Source of the DNA: an uncultured Bacteroides sp.
Lineage (GTDB): Bacteria > Bacteroidota > Bacteroidia > Bacteroidales > Bacteroidaceae
NCBI GenBank assembly: GCA_949289265.1
Contig: CASENE010000036.1
Location: 1 to 64,000, forward strand
Length of the DNA: 64,000 nucleotides
Direction of reading: 5' to 3'
A program made the translations under genes and the position numbers. Of the stretch, positions 1 through 9,104 are shown in pieces (the first letter of the stretch is position 1; each line of letters begins with the position of its first letter). The notes beneath the pieces are model-generated. The model saw only the letters and a program-made list of their open reading frames with translations, did not search any database and had not been told where the DNA came from.

Positions 1-143
1 GGTAGCAATTTTTTCGCTTAACTATTCAAAAAACGGCTTCAAAGCACACATTTACAAATGCGGAATAATGCTGCGTATCTCCCTGAAAGCCCAATAGTTT
101 ACATTATTCTTCCTAAATCCATCCAAAATCGGGCGAGTTTCCG

Positions 144-151
144 TATCTTTG
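144..151 (+). promoter_or_regulatory. ribE promoter, -7 element
   Basis: TATCTTTG fits the Bacteroidales -7 consensus TAnnTTTG and lies about 25 bp before the riboflavin synthase ATG. It falls inside an upstream in-frame open stretch, which argues that the stretch before position 169 is not coding. Confidence 0.6.
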
Positions 152-174
152 TCTCGCGTTTAAAACCAATGTTT

Positions 175-777
175 ATGTTTTCCGGAATAGTAGAAGAATG
201 CGCCACGCTGGTGGCGATGGTCAAAGACCAGGAGAATGTGCACTTCACGTTCAAGTGTTCGTTTGTAGATGAATTGAAGATAGACCAAAGCGTATCCCAC
301 AACGGCGTCTGCCTGACGGTGGTAGGTCTCACGGATGACACCTATACGGTGACGGCCATGAAAGAGACGCTGGATCGCTCCAACCTGGGGCTGCTGCAGG
401 TGGGTGACGAGGTGAACGTGGAGCGCAGCATGTTGATGAACGGCCGGCTGGACGGGCACATTGTGCAAGGCCACGTGGATCAGACTGCCACATGTATAGC
501 CGTGGAAGATGCGGAGGGTAGTTATTACTTCACCTTCCGCTATGCCTTCGACAAGGAGATGGCCAAGCGTGGTTATATTACGGTAGATAAGGGTTCGGTC
601 ACTGTCAACGGCGTCAGCCTGACTGTCTGCAACCCGACGGACGACACTTTCCAGGTGGCCATCATCCCCTATACTTTCGAGCACACCAATTTCCACGCCA
701 TCCGGGTGGGCAGCGTGGTGAATATCGAGTTTGACATCATCGGGAAGTATATCAGTCGGATGATACAGTATCGGTAA
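175..777 (+). CDS. ribE: Riboflavin synthase, alpha chain
   Basis: Catalyses the dismutation of two 6,7-dimethyl-8-ribityllumazine molecules to riboflavin in the cytoplasm, the last step of riboflavin synthesis. The protein is 200 residues, the family's usual length, and consists of two tandem lumazine-binding barrels: the first opens with MFSGIVEE, the second follows GRLDGHIVQGHVD. The reading frame is open back to position 58, but the conserved MFSGIVEE start, a second ATG two codons earlier (169) and a promoter at 144-151 place the true start at 175 (or 169). It is convergent with fcl, separated by a long inverted repeat. Confidence 0.93.
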   Translation: MFSGIVEECATLVAMVKDQENVHFTFKCSFVDELKIDQSVSHNGVCLTVVGLTDDTYTVTAMKETLDRSNLGLLQVGDEVNVERSMLMNGRLDGHIVQGHVDQTATCIAVEDAEGSYYFTFRYAFDKEMAKRGYITVDKGSVTVNGVSLTVCNPTDDTFQVAIIPYTFEHTNFHAIRVGSVVNIEFDIIGKYISRMIQYR

Positions 778-790
778 ATGAGGAAATTTA

Positions 791-894
791 GTGGACGAGG
801 GTACGAGTTAACAAGGCTACAAGGGCGTTGTTTTATCACTTGTATCCTTGAGTTCAACGAACCTTGTAGTCTTGTTAACTCGTACCTCGTCCAC
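791..894. terminator. Long inverted repeat between ribE and fcl
   Basis: The left arm begins GTGGACGAGG (791-823) and the right arm ends CCTCGTCCAC (863-894). They are complementary over about 32 bp with one bulged G and one mismatch, around a loop of about 40 nt. It lies between two convergent genes and probably acts as a bidirectional transcription stop or mRNA 3'-end stabiliser. There is no strong T-run, so it is not a classic intrinsic terminator. Confidence 0.6.
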
Positions 895-901
895 TTATAA
901 A

Positions 902-2005
902 TTATTGCTCGTTCTTGTGGTTGATGCAAATACCCTTTAGGTACCACTCGTACAGTCGGTGGATGCCTTCGTCAATCTCAATCTTGTGATGCCATCCCAA
1001 GGCGTGCAGTTTGCTTACGTCGGTCAGCTTGCGCATCGTGCCGTCGGGCTTGGAAGCATCCCAGCGCAGTTCGCCTTTGAAGCCGATTTCCGCCTTGATT
1101 TTCTCGGCCACCTCGCGGATGCTGAGTTCCTTGCCTGTACCCACGTTGATGTGGCAGTTACGAATCTCCTTGCTGCCAGGGGCATAGGTGTCCTTGAAGT
1201 CCACATTTAATAATACGTGTACGCTGGCGTCTGCCATCTCTTCGCTCCAAAGAAATTCGCGCAGCGGCGTTCCTGTTCCCCACAAGGTGACCGCTGTTGG
1301 AGTAATGCCGAACTTGGCCAGCTTTTCCAATATCTCTTGCTGCGTGTTGCTGCCTCGCACGCCTTCCACAGGACGCAGGTTCAGGTCTTTGCGCACGGTG
1401 TCCCAGTTGTTTTCGTTCAGGCACTTGGCCAGGTGTATTTTGCGCATCATGGCCGGCAGTACGTGACTGTTCTCCAGGTGGAAGTTGTCGTTAGGTCCGT
1501 AGAGGTTGGTGGGCATCACGGCTATGTAGTTGGTGCCGTATTGCAGGTTGAAGCTCTCGCACATCTTCAGTCCGGCTATCTTGGCGATGGCATAGGGCTC
1601 GTTGGTGTATTCGAGGGGGGAGGTGAGCAGGCATTCCTCCTTCATGGGCTGGGGGGCTTCGCGCGGATAGATGCAGGTGCTGCCCAGGAAGAGCAATTTC
1701 TTCACCCCGTGGCGGAAACTTTCGCCGATGACGTTTTGCTGTATCTGCAGGTTCTGGTAGATAAAGTCTGCCCGGTATTGCAGGTTGGCCATGATGCCTC
1801 CCACGTGGGCGGCGGCCAGAACCACTGCGTCGGGCTGTTCTTCGTCGAAGAAACGGCGGACGGCCACTCCGTCCAATAGGTCCAGTTCCCGGTGGCTTTT
1901 CCCCACCAGGTTGGCATAGCCTCTTTGCAAGAGGTTGTTCCAGATAGCCGACCCTACCAGGCCGTGGTGGCCGGCTACGTAGATTTTCGCTGACTTTTCA
2001 AGCAT
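902..2005 (-). CDS. fcl: GDP-L-fucose synthase
   Basis: Epimerises and reduces GDP-4-keto-6-deoxymannose to GDP-L-fucose with NADPH, supplying fucose for capsule and surface glycoproteins. It is an extended SDR enzyme of 367 residues, with the Rossmann motif GHHGLVGSAI near the N-terminus and the catalytic YxxxK as YAIAKIAG. The ATG at 2005 (MLEKSAKIYVAG) is preferred; the frame stays open to 2113 but that stretch contains a hairpin (2048-2102). Its pathway partner gmd is not adjacent but about 6 kb downstream on the same strand. The upstream neighbour is a Crp-type regulator. Confidence 0.94.
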   Translation of the reverse strand: MLEKSAKIYVAGHHGLVGSAIWNNLLQRGYANLVGKSHRELDLLDGVAVRRFFDEEQPDAVVLAAAHVGGIMANLQYRADFIYQNLQIQQNVIGESFRHGVKKLLFLGSTCIYPREAPQPMKEECLLTSPLEYTNEPYAIAKIAGLKMCESFNLQYGTNYIAVMPTNLYGPNDNFHLENSHVLPAMMRKIHLAKCLNENNWDTVRKDLNLRPVEGVRGSNTQQEILEKLAKFGITPTAVTLWGTGTPLREFLWSEEMADASVHVLLNVDFKDTYAPGSKEIRNCHINVGTGKELSIREVAEKIKAEIGFKGELRWDASKPDGTMRKLTDVSKLHALGWHHKIEIDEGIHRLYEWYLKGICINHKNEQ

Positions 2006-2047
2006 TTTCTTTCTGATATAAATTGAAATTGTTCTGTTGCTGTTTCC

Positions 2048-2102
2048 AAACATGGCTTTGAGGCGGCTCAAGAGGGACTTGAGCGGTCTCAAAGCCATGT
2101 TT
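2048..2102. terminator. Perfect inverted repeat between the Crp-like gene and fcl
   Basis: AAACATGGCTTTGAG (2048-2062) is exactly complementary to 2088-2102. The interior pairs further through GCTCAAG and CTTGAGC. It lies just after the stop of the Crp-like gene and before fcl, so it could end the first transcript or control entry into fcl. Confidence 0.55.
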
Positions 2103-2129
2103 AGGTCTCGCAATGTACCTGCTTCTTTT

Positions 2130-2714
2130 TCATAAGGCCCCGGCCCGGACGCGGCTCAGCGTTTCGGGGGTCATCAGCAGGTAGGAGGCTATGTGGGCCA
2201 AGGGGGCGCGCCTGATGACTTCGGGTTGCGTTTTCATCAAGTGCAGGTATCGTTCGCGGGCCGTTTCAAACCGCCAGGAGTCGGCTTTCTCTTGCGACAC
2301 GATGAGGCTGAATTCCAGCATCTTCCGATAGAACATATTGATGTCCCACGAAGTTCGCGACAGTTTCAGCAACTGGTCGGCGGGCAGCAGGTAGAGGATG
2401 CCCGGTTCCAGTGCTTCTATCATCAGTCGGGTAGGTTCCTGCTTCAGGATGCTTTCAATGCAGATGACGATGTCGCCCTCGTGCGAAAAGTGTTCGGTGA
2501 TGTCTTTGCCGTTTTTATAGTAGAATTGCCGGACCATGCCTTTGCCCACAATGACGAAGTTCTGGCTGATTTGTCCTTCTTTCAATACGATTTCTCCCTT
2601 CTCCATTTCTCGCCGAACGATGATTTCGCTCAGCAAGTGCCGGCTTTCGGTCTCCATTTCCGGGTAACGCCGGTCGATGGCTTCCTTGAGAGTTTCTTTT
2701 AATAATGTGTCCAT
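2130..2714 (-). CDS. Crp/Fnr-family transcription regulator
   Basis: A 194-residue protein with an N-terminal cyclic-nucleotide-binding-type beta-barrel (about residues 25-115, with EKGEIVLKEGQ and VGKGMVRQFYYKNGK) and a short C-terminal helix-turn-helix (HIASYLLMTPETLSRVRAG). In Bacteroidales these proteins generally sense unknown ligands; no Fnr-type cysteine cluster is present, so an iron-sulphur oxygen sensor is unlikely. A good -7 element (TATCTTTG on the minus strand, 2735-2742) lies about 20 bp before the ATG. The target genes cannot be read from the sequence; adjacent fcl is possible. Confidence 0.85.
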   Translation of the reverse strand: MDTLLKETLKEAIDRRYPEMETESRHLLSEIIVRREMEKGEIVLKEGQISQNFVIVGKGMVRQFYYKNGKDITEHFSHEGDIVICIESILKQEPTRLMIEALEPGILYLLPADQLLKLSRTSWDINMFYRKMLEFSLIVSQEKADSWRFETARERYLHLMKTQPEVIRRAPLAHIASYLLMTPETLSRVRAGAL

Positions 2715-2734
2715 GTCTTCTGGGTTATTCCCCG

Positions 2735-2742
2735 CAAAGATA
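2735..2742 (-). promoter_or_regulatory. Promoter -7 element of the Crp-like gene
   Basis: On the minus strand this reads TATCTTTG, a full match to TAnnTTTG, about 20 bp before the start codon. Confidence 0.55.
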
Positions 2743-2812
2743 GCTTTTTTGACTGATTACCATCCCAATTATGGCCGGAAAAAGATTTTTTTGAAAAAAT
2801 ATCTCCAAAACG

Positions 2813-2843
2813 TTTGTCCAATCCGAAACTTTGCCTACCTTTG
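2813..2843 (+). promoter_or_regulatory. Promoter of the tRNA cluster
   Basis: TTTG at 2813-2816, a 19-bp spacer and TACCTTTG at 2836-2843 match both halves of the Bacteroides sigma-ABfr promoter. The first tRNA begins 31 bp later. Confidence 0.75.
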
Positions 2844-2873
2844 CACCGCATTTGAAAAAATGCTGGTCACTAA

Positions 2874-2962
2874 GGAAGTTTGGGTGAGTGGCTGAAACCA
2901 GCAGTTTGCTAAACTGCCGTACGAATTTTCTCGTACCGGGGGTTCGAATCCCCCAGCTTCCG
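2874..2962 (+). tRNA. tRNA-Ser (anticodon GCU)
   Basis: Class II tRNA with a long variable arm. The acceptor arms GGAAGTT and AGCTTCC pair with one G-U. The anticodon arm GCAGT/ACTGC encloses TTGCTAA, giving GCU, which reads AGC and AGU. The T-arm GGGGG TTCGAAT CCCCC is intact, and no CCA is encoded. Confidence 0.95.
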
Positions 2963-2974
2963 CGATGACAATCT

Positions 2975-3047
2975 GCACTCTTAGCTCAGTTGGTAGAGCA
3001 ACTGACTCTTAATCAGTGGGTCCAGGGTTCGAATCCCTGAGGGTGTA
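2975..3047 (+). tRNA. tRNA-Lys (anticodon CUU)
   Basis: Acceptor GCACTCT pairs with AGGGTGT, including two G-U pairs. The anticodon stem ACTGA/TCAGT encloses CTCTTAA, giving CUU. The T-arm is CAGGG TTCGAAT CCCTG. It is 12 bp after tRNA-Ser and probably co-transcribed with it. Confidence 0.95.
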
Positions 3048-3064
3048 CAACAGAAAGTGAAAAT

Positions 3065-3136
3065 GGTGGATTCGTCTAGCGGCTAGGACACATGCCTCTC
3101 ACGCATGGAACACGAGTTCGATTCTCGTATCCACTA
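3065..3136 (+). tRNA. tRNA-Glu (anticodon CUC)
   Basis: Acceptor GGTGGAT pairs with ATCCACT. The D-arm begins GTCTAGCGGC as in other tRNA-Glu genes. The anticodon loop CTCTCAC gives CUC, and the T-loop is TTCGATT. It is the third gene of the cluster. Confidence 0.95.
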
Positions 3137-3152
3137 CATTAAATTCAGGACT

Positions 3153-3187
3153 AGGCGGCTGCAGGACTTCTTTGCGGTCGCCTTTTT
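3153..3187 (+). terminator. Probable intrinsic terminator of the tRNA cluster
   Basis: AGGCGGCTGCA pairs imperfectly with TGCGGTCGCCT, followed by a T-run (3183-3187). Confidence 0.55.
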
Positions 3188-3219
3188 CATTAATGGTAAG
3201 GATAATGCATTGATTGTTT

Positions 3220-3885
3220 ATGGACTTTATTATTGACTTCATTCTGCACATCGACCAGTACATGGTGAGCATCGTGCAGGAATATCATTTGTGGACGTAT
3301 GCCATTTTGTTTGCAGTGATTTTTTGTGAGACGGGTCTGGTGGTCACTCCTTTTTTGCCGGGCGACTCGTTGCTGTTTGTGGCAGGCGCCATTGCCGCCC
3401 AGCCCGACATGCCTCTCGAGGTGAACATCTTGGCGCTGGTGGTGTTTGCCGCTGCAGTGCTGGGCGATTCCAGCAACTATCTGATCGGGCATTTCTTCGG
3501 ACAGAAGCTATTCAGTAATCCCAATTCCAGGATATTCAAGCAGAGCTATTTGGAAAAGACGCACAACTTCTATAAGAAATACGGCGGGAAGACCATCATC
3601 ATTGCCCGCTTTGTGCCCATCGTACGCACGTTTGCGCCTTTCGTGGCCGGCATGGGCAAGATGCACTACTATTACTTCATGCTTTACAATGTGGTGGGGG
3701 GCGCCTTGTGGGTAGCCTTGTTCTGTTATGCCGGCTATTTCTTCGGCGACCTGCCTTTTGTGCAGCAGAACCTGAAGTTGCTGGTGGTGGCCATCATTGT
3801 TATTTCCATCCTTCCGGCTGTCATCGAAGTGATGCGCGCCCGGCATCAGCACAAGAAAGAAAAAGCGAAAGGCATTGAATCTTAA
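3220..3885 (+). CDS. DedA-family membrane protein
   Basis: A 221-residue inner-membrane protein of the DedA/VTT superfamily, which is linked to undecaprenyl phosphate or phospholipid flipping. Diagnostic features are the re-entrant loop [16 protein letters not shown] (about residues 35-50) and the conserved arginine segment [18 protein letters not shown] (about residues 130-147), between five or so hydrophobic helices. ATG at 3220 is chosen over a TTG two codons earlier. The C-terminus is basic ([13 protein letters not shown]). The next gene starts 11 bp later, so the two probably form an operon. Confidence 0.9.
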   Translation: MDFIIDFILHIDQYMVSIVQEYHLWTYAILFAVIFCETGLVVTPFLPGDSLLFVAGAIAAQPDMPLEVNILALVVFAAAVLGDSSNYLIGHFFGQKLFSNPNSRIFKQSYLEKTHNFYKKYGGKTIIIARFVPIVRTFAPFVAGMGKMHYYYFMLYNVVGGALWVALFCYAGYFFGDLPFVQQNLKLLVVAIIVISILPAVIEVMRARHQHKKEKAKGIES

Positions 3886-3896
3886 TCGGGATAGCT

Positions 3897-5558
3897 GTGG
3901 ACTGGTTATATAGTTTGTTTCTGGAGCCTTCGGCCCTGCAGGCCATCGTGGTGCTTTCCCTTATTTCGGCCATCGGGTTGGGATTGGGCAAGGTGCATGT
4001 CTGGGGCGTGTCGTTGGGCGTCACCTTCGTGTTCTTCATGGGCATTCTGGCCGGGCATTTGGGGCTGCGCATAGACCCGCAGATGCTGAACTATGCCGAG
4101 AGTTTCGGCCTGGTGGTCTTTGTCTATGCCTTGGGGTTGCAGGTGGGCCCAGGTTTCTTCAGCACGTTCCGCAGCGGCGGGCTTACGCTCAACATGTTGG
4201 GGCTGGCCGTCGTGCTGGTGGGCACGCTGATGACTATCGTGGGCAGTTATGTGTTGGGCATTTCCCTGCCCGACATGGTGGGGATTCTGTGCGGAGCCAC
4301 CACCAACACGCCAGCCTTGGGCGCCGCCCAGCAAACGTTGAAGCAGTTCGGCCTGGATGCAGCCGGCCCGGCTTTGGGCTGCGCCGTGACCTATCCGTTG
4401 GGTGTGGTAGGCGTTATCCTGGCCATCCTGCTGATGCGCAAGTTCCTCACCCGGCCTGCCGATTTGCAGGAGAAGGAGAAAGAAGATGTCAACAAACCCT
4501 ATATCGCAGCCTTCCAGGTGCACAACCCGGCTATATTCAACAAGAATATCAAAGAAATAGGCGAGTTGCACTATGCCAAGTTCGTTATTTCGCGTCTGTG
4601 GCGGAGCGGCAAGGTGACCATTCCGACGTCGGACACCGTGATTCAGGAGGGCGACCGCCTGCTGGTGATTACGTCCGAAAAGGCGGCGCCTACGCTGACC
4701 GTGCTCTTCGGCGAGCAGGAGCATACCGACTGGAACAAGGAAGACATCGACTGGAATGCCATCGACAGCCAGCTCATCTCGCAGCGCATCGTCGTGACCC
4801 GTCCCGAACTGAACGGCAAGAAACTGGGCTCGCTGCACCTGCGTAACATCTATGGGGTGAACATCACGCGCATCTATCGCAGCGGCGTGCAGCTGTTGGC
4901 CACGGCCGGACTGCGCCTCCAGCTGGGCGACCGCCTGACCGTGGTGGGCGAGGCTGCCGCCTTGCACAACGTGGAGCGGGTGTTGGGCAACGTGGTGAAG
5001 AGCCTGAAGGAGCCCAACCTGGTGGCCGTGTTCATCGGCATTGTGCTGGGACTGATGGTGGGGGCCATCCCCATTTCGCTGCCCGGCATGAGCGTCCCGG
5101 TGAAGCTGGGCCTGGCCGGCGGCCCCATCATCGTGGGCATCCTCATCGGCACGTTCGGCCCGCGCCTGCACATGATTACCTATACCACCCGCAGCGCCAA
5201 CCTCATGCTCCGTTCCCTGGGCCTTTCGCTCTACCTGGCCTGCCTGGGGCTGGATGCGGGAGAACATTTCTTCGAAACGGTGTTTCGTCCCGAAGGTCTT
5301 TTGTGGATAGGCACCGGCTTCGTGCTCACCGTGGTGCCCGTACTGCTGGTGGGCGCGCTGGCCTTCAAGTCGCTGAAGGTGGATTTCGGCTCTACGGTGG
5401 GCATGTTGTGCGGCAGCATGGCCAACCCCATGGCGCTGAACTATGCCAACGACACCATTGCGGGCGACAATCCTTCGGTGGCCTATGCCACGGTCTATCC
5501 CCTTTGCATGTTCCTGCGGGTCATCATTGCCCAGATGGTGCTGATGTTCATGCTCTAA
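3897..5558 (+). CDS. AspT/YidE-family transporter with two TrkA-C domains
   Basis: A 553-residue membrane protein laid out like aspartate:alanine exchangers and YidE/YbjL: about five helices (residues 15-180), two cytoplasmic RCK_C (TrkA-C) domains (about 205-290 and 295-375), then five or six helices (380-553). Each membrane half carries the repeat signature GILCGATTNTPALGAA and GMLCGSMANPMALNYA. The substrate is probably a small anion or amino acid but cannot be told from sequence. The start is GTG, 11 bp after the DedA stop, which suggests translational coupling. Confidence 0.88.
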   Translation: MDWLYSLFLEPSALQAIVVLSLISAIGLGLGKVHVWGVSLGVTFVFFMGILAGHLGLRIDPQMLNYAESFGLVVFVYALGLQVGPGFFSTFRSGGLTLNMLGLAVVLVGTLMTIVGSYVLGISLPDMVGILCGATTNTPALGAAQQTLKQFGLDAAGPALGCAVTYPLGVVGVILAILLMRKFLTRPADLQEKEKEDVNKPYIAAFQVHNPAIFNKNIKEIGELHYAKFVISRLWRSGKVTIPTSDTVIQEGDRLLVITSEKAAPTLTVLFGEQEHTDWNKEDIDWNAIDSQLISQRIVVTRPELNGKKLGSLHLRNIYGVNITRIYRSGVQLLATAGLRLQLGDRLTVVGEAAALHNVERVLGNVVKSLKEPNLVAVFIGIVLGLMVGAIPISLPGMSVPVKLGLAGGPIIVGILIGTFGPRLHMITYTTRSANLMLRSLGLSLYLACLGLDAGEHFFETVFRPEGLLWIGTGFVLTVVPVLLVGALAFKSLKVDFGSTVGMLCGSMANPMALNYANDTIAGDNPSVAYATVYPLCMFLRVIIAQMVLMFML

Positions 5559-5605
5559 ACATCCGTTCCTTTCCGGACGCAGCCCCCTTATGTTTCCTGT
5601 TTCGT

Positions 5606-5690
5606 GGGACTATACTTCCCGCTCGCTGGCGTTATAGTCCCAGCGAGCGGGAAGTACTATGCCAGCAACTGGGAGATACTGTCCCACTAA
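5606..5690. repeat. Dyad array A (about 22-bp period)
   Basis: Four 14-bp cores (for example GGCGTTATAGTCCC and GGAAGTACTATGCC) start at 5607, 5628, 5650 and 5672, separated by linkers of about 8 bp. Half-sites in different units are complementary. 5614-5629 and 5640-5655 form a perfect 16-bp stem with a 10-nt loop. The array lies in the 320-bp gap after the AspT-like gene and before the fbp promoter. Arrays B, C and D share its framework. Confidence 0.75.
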
Positions 5691-5777
5691 ACACTGAAAA
5701 CCAATCCCCTTTCCCACGCCTTCAGGCCGCGGCAGGCAGTAGCGCGGCGCTTTGTCCCGGCATTTCCGCAAGGGATA

Positions 5778-5809
5778 TTTGGTGGAATACGAGCGAATGT
5801 TTACCTTTG
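5778..5809 (+). promoter_or_regulatory. fbp promoter
   Basis: TTTG at 5778-5781, a 20-bp spacer and TACCTTTG at 5802-5809 match the Bacteroides consensus, giving a leader of about 60 nt before fbp. Confidence 0.7.
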
Positions 5810-5878
5810 CGGATGCTGGGAGCGACGACCGGGACGGCACGTTTCCGGCAAGCAACGTTTTAATCACTACATAGGTAT

Positions 5879-7867
5879 ATGGGAAACATCAGTCCTGAAT
5901 CCATCGTCGGCGACCTGCGCTACCTGCAGTTGCTCTCGCGCAGCTTCCCGACCATTGCCGACGCAAGTACGGAAATCATCAACTTGGAAGCCATCCTGAA
6001 CCTGCCCAAGGGCACGGAGCACTTCCTTACGGACATACACGGGGAATACGAAGCCTTCCAGCATGTGCTTAAAAACGGCTCGGGCGCCGTGAAGCGCAAG
6101 GTGAACGAAATCTTTGCCCACACCCTGCGGGAGAGCGAGAAGAAGGAGCTCTGCACGCTGATATATTATCCCGAAGAAAAACTGCAGCTCGTCAAGGCCG
6201 GGGAGCGCGATTTGGACGACTGGTATCAAATCACCCTGAACCAACTGGTGAAGGTGTGTCAGAACGTATCGTCGAAATACACCCGCTCGAAGGTGCGCAA
6301 GGCCCTGCCGCAGGAGTTCTCCTACATCATCCAAGAGCTGCTGCACGAGTCCAGTGTCGACCCCAACAAGCAGGCCTACATCAACGTCATCATCTCTACC
6401 ATCATCTCCACCGGGCGTGCCGACGACTTCATCGTGGCCATGTGCAACCTCATCCAGCGGCTCACCATCGACTCGCTGCACATTGTGGGCGACATCTACG
6501 ACCGCGGACCCGGAGCGCACATCATCATGGACACGCTGTGCGACTATCACAACTTCGACATCCAGTGGGGCAATCACGACATCCTGTGGATGGGAGCCGC
6601 CTCGGGCAACGATGCCTGCATCGCCAACGTCATCCGCCTCTCCATGCGCTACGGCAATCTGGCCACGCTGGAAGACGGCTACGGCATCAACCTCCTGCCG
6701 CTGGCCACCTTCGCGATGGACACTTATGGCGACGACCCGTGCGAGGTGTTTGCCCCGAAGATGGACTTCTCCGACGGGCAGCACAACGAGAAGACCCTGC
6801 GCCTCATCACTCAGATGCACAAGGCCATCACCATCATCCAGCTTAAGCTGGAGGCGGCCATCATCGACCGTCGGCCCGAATTCGGCATGGGCGGGCGCAA
6901 ACTGCTCCATCAGATAGACTTCGGCCGGGGCGTCTTCGTGTACGAGGGTCGGGAGTATCCCTTGCGCGACGCGCGTTTCCCCACGGTAGACCCCGCGCAT
7001 CCCTATCGCCTGACCGAAGAAGAGCAGGAACTGGTGGACAAAATCCACGCTTCGTTCATGAACAGCGAGAAACTGAAGAAACACATGCGCTGCCTCTACA
7101 CCTACGGCGGCATGTATCTGGTGTGCAACAGCAACCTGCTTTACCACGCCTCCGTGCCCCTCAATGCCGACGGCAGTTTCAAGCACGTGGCCATCAACGG
7201 GAAAGAATACTGGGGACACAAGCTCTTGCAGAAGACCGACCAGCTGATTCGTGCGGCCTACTTTGGCGAGGAAGGCACCCCGCAGAAGGCTTTCGCCGTG
7301 GACTACATGTGGTACCTGTGGTGCGGGCCGGACGCGCCTTCGTTCGACAAGGACAAGATGGCCACCTTCGAGCGCTATTTCGTAGGCCAGCCCGAGCTGT
7401 GCAAAGAGACGAAAGGCTACTATTATACGCTGCGCAACGAGGCCGAGACCTGCGACCGCATCCTGCTGGAGTTTGGCGTGCAGCCGGGGCCTCACTCGCA
7501 CATCATCAACGGACATGTGCCGGTGAAGACGCTCAAGGGCGAGAAGCCGGTGAAGGCCGGAGGCAAGCTGCTGGTGATAGACGGAGGTTTTTCCAAGGCT
7601 TACCAGCCGGAGACGGGCATAGCCGGATATACCCTGGTGTACCATTCACACGGGCTGCAATTGGTGCAGCACGAGCCTTTCCAAAGCCGGCAGAAAGCCA
7701 TCGAGGAAGGCCTGGACATCAAGTCTACCACGTTCCTGGTGGAGTTTAACTCACAGCGCATGATGGTGAAAGACACCGACAAGGGGGCCGAACTGATTAC
7801 GCAGATTGCCGATTTGGAAAAGCTGTTGGCGGCCTACCGCATGGGATTCATCAAAGAGAAGAGCTGA
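5879..7867 (+). CDS. fbp: Fructose-1,6-bisphosphatase, class III
   Basis: Hydrolyses fructose 1,6-bisphosphate to fructose 6-phosphate in gluconeogenesis. At 662 residues it matches the long class III enzymes of Firmicutes and Bacteroidetes, which use a calcineurin-like metal centre unrelated to E. coli FbpA. Visible metal motifs are LTDIHGEYEAF (about residue 51), GDIYDRGPGAH (about 204), QWGNHDILWMG (about 230) and INGHVPVKT (about 543). The ATG at 5879 is the first conserved start. It is convergent with gmd. Confidence 0.95.
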   Translation: MGNISPESIVGDLRYLQLLSRSFPTIADASTEIINLEAILNLPKGTEHFLTDIHGEYEAFQHVLKNGSGAVKRKVNEIFAHTLRESEKKELCTLIYYPEEKLQLVKAGERDLDDWYQITLNQLVKVCQNVSSKYTRSKVRKALPQEFSYIIQELLHESSVDPNKQAYINVIISTIISTGRADDFIVAMCNLIQRLTIDSLHIVGDIYDRGPGAHIIMDTLCDYHNFDIQWGNHDILWMGAASGNDACIANVIRLSMRYGNLATLEDGYGINLLPLATFAMDTYGDDPCEVFAPKMDFSDGQHNEKTLRLITQMHKAITIIQLKLEAAIIDRRPEFGMGGRKLLHQIDFGRGVFVYEGREYPLRDARFPTVDPAHPYRLTEEEQELVDKIHASFMNSEKLKKHMRCLYTYGGMYLVCNSNLLYHASVPLNADGSFKHVAINGKEYWGHKLLQKTDQLIRAAYFGEEGTPQKAFAVDYMWYLWCGPDAPSFDKDKMATFERYFVGQPELCKETKGYYYTLRNEAETCDRILLEFGVQPGPHSHIINGHVPVKTLKGEKPVKAGGKLLVIDGGFSKAYQPETGIAGYTLVYHSHGLQLVQHEPFQSRQKAIEEGLDIKSTTFLVEFNSQRMMVKDTDKGAELITQIADLEKLLAAYRMGFIKEKS

Positions 7868-7902
7868 CCTCGCGGGCGTGTCGAAACGCATAGTGGTAAC
7901 CA

Positions 7903-7952
7903 AATTCTCCTCCTCCGGGGAGGAGGAGTACCCGAAGGGGGAGGTGGTAGCG
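7903..7952. repeat. Dispersed 50-bp intergenic element, copy 1
   Basis: This segment, starting AATTCTCCTCC and ending GGTGGTAGCG, recurs at 38916-38965 with a single mismatch seen by eye (GAAGGGGG against GAAGTGGG). It contains the short hairpin CTCCTCC/GGAGGAG and fills the convergent gap between fbp and gmd, like a REP-type or 3'-end element. Confidence 0.75.
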
Positions 7953-7965
7953 GAGTATAGTCAGC

Positions 7966-9012
7966 TTATATATGCTCCATGTCGTGCCGCACCATGATGC
8001 CGACCAGTTCCTCGAAGCTCGTTTTCCGCGGGTTCCATCCCAGCAGGGTCTTGGCTTTGGTGGGGTCGCCCAGCAGCTGCTCTACTTCGGCAGGGCGGAA
8101 ATATTTGGGGTCTACCTCGATGAGCGTGCGGCCCGTGCGCGTGTCAATGCCCTTTTCGTGCAATCCTTCTCCCTCCCAGCCGAGGTTGATGCCTGCCTCG
8201 TGGAAAGCCAGCGTGCAAAACTCGCGCACGGTGTGCATCTCGCCCGTGGCTATGACAAAGTCTTCGGGCACGGGGTGTTGCAGCATCAGCCACATGCATT
8301 CCACGTAGTCCTTGGCATAACCCCAGTCGCGTCCGGCGTTGAGGTTGCCCAGGTAGAGCTTGTCTTGCAGGCCGTGGGCGATGCGGGCGGCTGCCAAGGT
8401 GATTTTGCGCGTCACGAAGGTCTCGCCCCTGCGCTCGCTCTCGTGGTTGAAGAGGATGCCGTTGACGGCAAACATCCCGTAGCTCTCGCGATAATTCTTC
8501 GTAATCCAGAATCCGTATTGCTTGGCCACTCCGTAGGGGCTGCGGGGATAGAAGGGCGTGGTCTCCCGCTGGGGAATCTCCTGCACCTTGCCGAAGAGTT
8601 CGGACGTGGAGGCCTGGTAGACGCGTGTCTTCTTCTCCAGGCCCAGGATGCGCACGGCCTCCAGCATGCGCAGCGTGCCCACGGCGTCCGTTTCGGCCGT
8701 GTATTCGGGTACGTCGAAGCTCACCTTCACGTGGCTTTGCGCCGCCAGGTTGTAAATCTCGTCCGGCTGCACCTGCTGGATGATGCGGATGAGCGAACTG
8801 CTGTCCGTCATGTCGCCATAGTGCAGGTTGACCTGCCGCTTCTGTTTCATGTCGCGCACCCATTCGTCAAAATAGAGGTGCTCTATGCGTCCCGTGTTGA
8901 AGGAAGAGGAACGGCGCAGGATGCCGTGCACTTCATAGCCTTTCTGCAGCAGGAACTCGGCCAGGAACGAGCCGTCTTGCCCGGTAATGCCGGATATGAG
9001 AGCTGTTTTCAT
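7966..9012 (-). CDS. gmd: GDP-mannose 4,6-dehydratase
   Basis: Converts GDP-D-mannose to GDP-4-keto-6-deoxy-D-mannose, the committed step to GDP-fucose, and supplies Fcl. It is an extended SDR of 348 residues with the NADP motif [13 protein letters not shown], the arginine motif [15 protein letters not shown] and the catalytic YGVAK. The length is that of family members. A -7 element (minus-strand TATATTTG, 9041-9048) lies about 30 bp upstream, so it has its own promoter. Confidence 0.96.
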   Translation of the reverse strand: MKTALISGITGQDGSFLAEFLLQKGYEVHGILRRSSSFNTGRIEHLYFDEWVRDMKQKRQVNLHYGDMTDSSSLIRIIQQVQPDEIYNLAAQSHVKVSFDVPEYTAETDAVGTLRMLEAVRILGLEKKTRVYQASTSELFGKVQEIPQRETTPFYPRSPYGVAKQYGFWITKNYRESYGMFAVNGILFNHESERRGETFVTRKITLAAARIAHGLQDKLYLGNLNAGRDWGYAKDYVECMWLMLQHPVPEDFVIATGEMHTVREFCTLAFHEAGINLGWEGEGLHEKGIDTRTGRTLIEVDPKYFRPAEVEQLLGDPTKAKTLLGWNPRKTSFEELVGIMVRHDMEHI

Positions 9013-9040
9013 TGTTTCAATCGGTTTTTTAGTGATGGGG

Positions 9041-9048
9041 CAAATATA
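9041..9048 (-). promoter_or_regulatory. gmd promoter -7 element
   Basis: Reads TATATTTG on the minus strand, a full TAnnTTTG match, 29 bp before the gmd start. Confidence 0.55.
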
Positions 9049-9104
9049 CGCCTTTTCTTTTTAATAAACAAGCCGGGGTGCGTGCGTGCGTCGGGCGGGG
9101 GCCT

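Noticed and set aside
2874..3136. tRNA cluster as an attachment site for an integrated element
   Set aside because: No partial tRNA 3' repeat or integrase was found nearby, and the flanks are ordinary core genes.
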